Notes under the pieces: model-generated
What the model was told of the DNA's origin: nothing
The model's input: only the letters and a program-made list of their open reading frames with translations
The model's database searches: none
NCBI GenBank assembly: GCA_937124525.1
Contig: CAKZLA010000032.1
Span: 1 to 6,007 of the forward strand
Length of the DNA stretch: 6,007 nucleotides
Direction: 5' to 3'
DNA from: an uncultured Desulfobacterium sp.
Lineage (GTDB): Bacteria; Desulfobacterota; Desulfobacteria; Desulfobacterales; Desulfobacteraceae
Shown: positions 5,794 to 6,007 of the stretch, piece by piece
Numbering within the stretch: the first letter of the stretch is position 1
Layout of the letters: each line of letters starts with the position of its first letter
Translations under genes and position numbers: made by a program

Positions 5794-6007
5794 TTAAAGC
5801 TTGCGCCCAACATGAAGTTCAGTTGGGCCAATGGGTGAAATAATCTGATCGTTCAAAGTTTTGGTACGAATTGAGGTGAAACCTGCCTCAAGTATGGCCT
5901 GGGGCAACACATCTTCTTTAAAGGCGAAATCTTGGCCCATCAAAGAGGTGGAGAGCCAACTGATAACGGTATCTGTGGGTGCGGTTTTTTCTGCATTCAA
6001 ACCATCT
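5794..6007 (-). CDS. Probable SAM-dependent methyltransferase, C-terminal part
   Basis: About 70 codons enter from the right edge and end at TAA 5794-5796. The visible sequence includes SWLSTSLMGQDFAFKEDVLP, then ILEAGFTSIRTKTLNDQIIS and the end PTELHVGRKL. An ILEEAGF-type helix followed by a strand and a final H/V-x-x-RK strand is the usual end of class I O-methyltransferase-like proteins. The SAM-binding motifs would lie outside the window, so the call rests on general resemblance. It is encoded just upstream of the permease remnant on the same strand and may have been the first surviving gene of the old uptake operon. Whether the gene is intact cannot be judged. Confidence 0.45.
   Translation of the reverse strand, partial: DGLNAEKTAPTDTVISWLSTSLMGQDFAFKEDVLPQAILEAGFTSIRTKTLNDQIISPIGPTELHVGRKL

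Overview
The window reads as a piece of a Gram-negative bacterial chromosome devoted to TonB/ABC-type uptake of an iron chelate or similar metal complex. Every gene I can support lies on the minus strand, so transcription runs from high to low coordinates. Outer-membrane TonB-dependent receptors, a lipobox substrate-binding protein (SBP) and FecCD/FecE-type ABC parts establish a Gram-negative cell envelope. The AT-rich spacers and general style would fit an anaerobic Desulfobacterota-type organism, but that placement is a guess and nothing in the window proves it.

Layout in transcription order. (1) 6007-5794: C-terminus of a probable SAM-dependent methyltransferase that enters from the right edge. 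(2) 5793-5309: a stretch with no convincing intact gene, carrying a degenerate 23-bp direct repeat and two interleaved 10-bp inverted repeats. (3) 5308-4849: wreck of a FecCD permease, with a frameshift in a 7-A run and the middle of the protein missing. (4) 4852-4676: FecE-like ATPase cut off just after Walker A; its start still overlaps the permease stop as ATGA. (5) 4675-4302: AT-rich spacer with a regulatory-looking repeat (copy 2), a stem-loop and a 25-bp direct repeat. (6) 4301-3505: N-terminal half of an SBP fused by deletion to the last ~110 residues of a TonB-dependent receptor, with one further frameshift. (7) 3504-3049: AT-rich spacer with copy 1 of the same repeat. (8) 3048-964: intact 694-residue TonB-dependent receptor. 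(9) 938-729: small unrecognised ORF. (10) 732-1: N-terminal 244 residues of a second, apparently intact lipoprotein SBP that runs off the left edge and overlaps the small ORF by 4 bp.

Interpretation (inference). Segments 3-6 are the remains of a complete uptake operon (permease, ATPase, SBP, receptor) that has been eroded by several separate internal deletions and at least two small frameshifts. Segments 8-10 are a living locus of the same kind. The dead SBP/receptor pair and the living receptor each have, 215-345 bp upstream, a copy of the same ~76-bp element (64 of 76 positions identical, ungapped). The element contains an inverted AACGAT/ATCGTT pair spaced exactly 33 bp in both copies. This is the best candidate in the window for a new cis-regulatory element, and it suggests that both loci were, or still are, under one regulator. 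I see no rRNA, tRNA, CRISPR array or complete insertion sequence.
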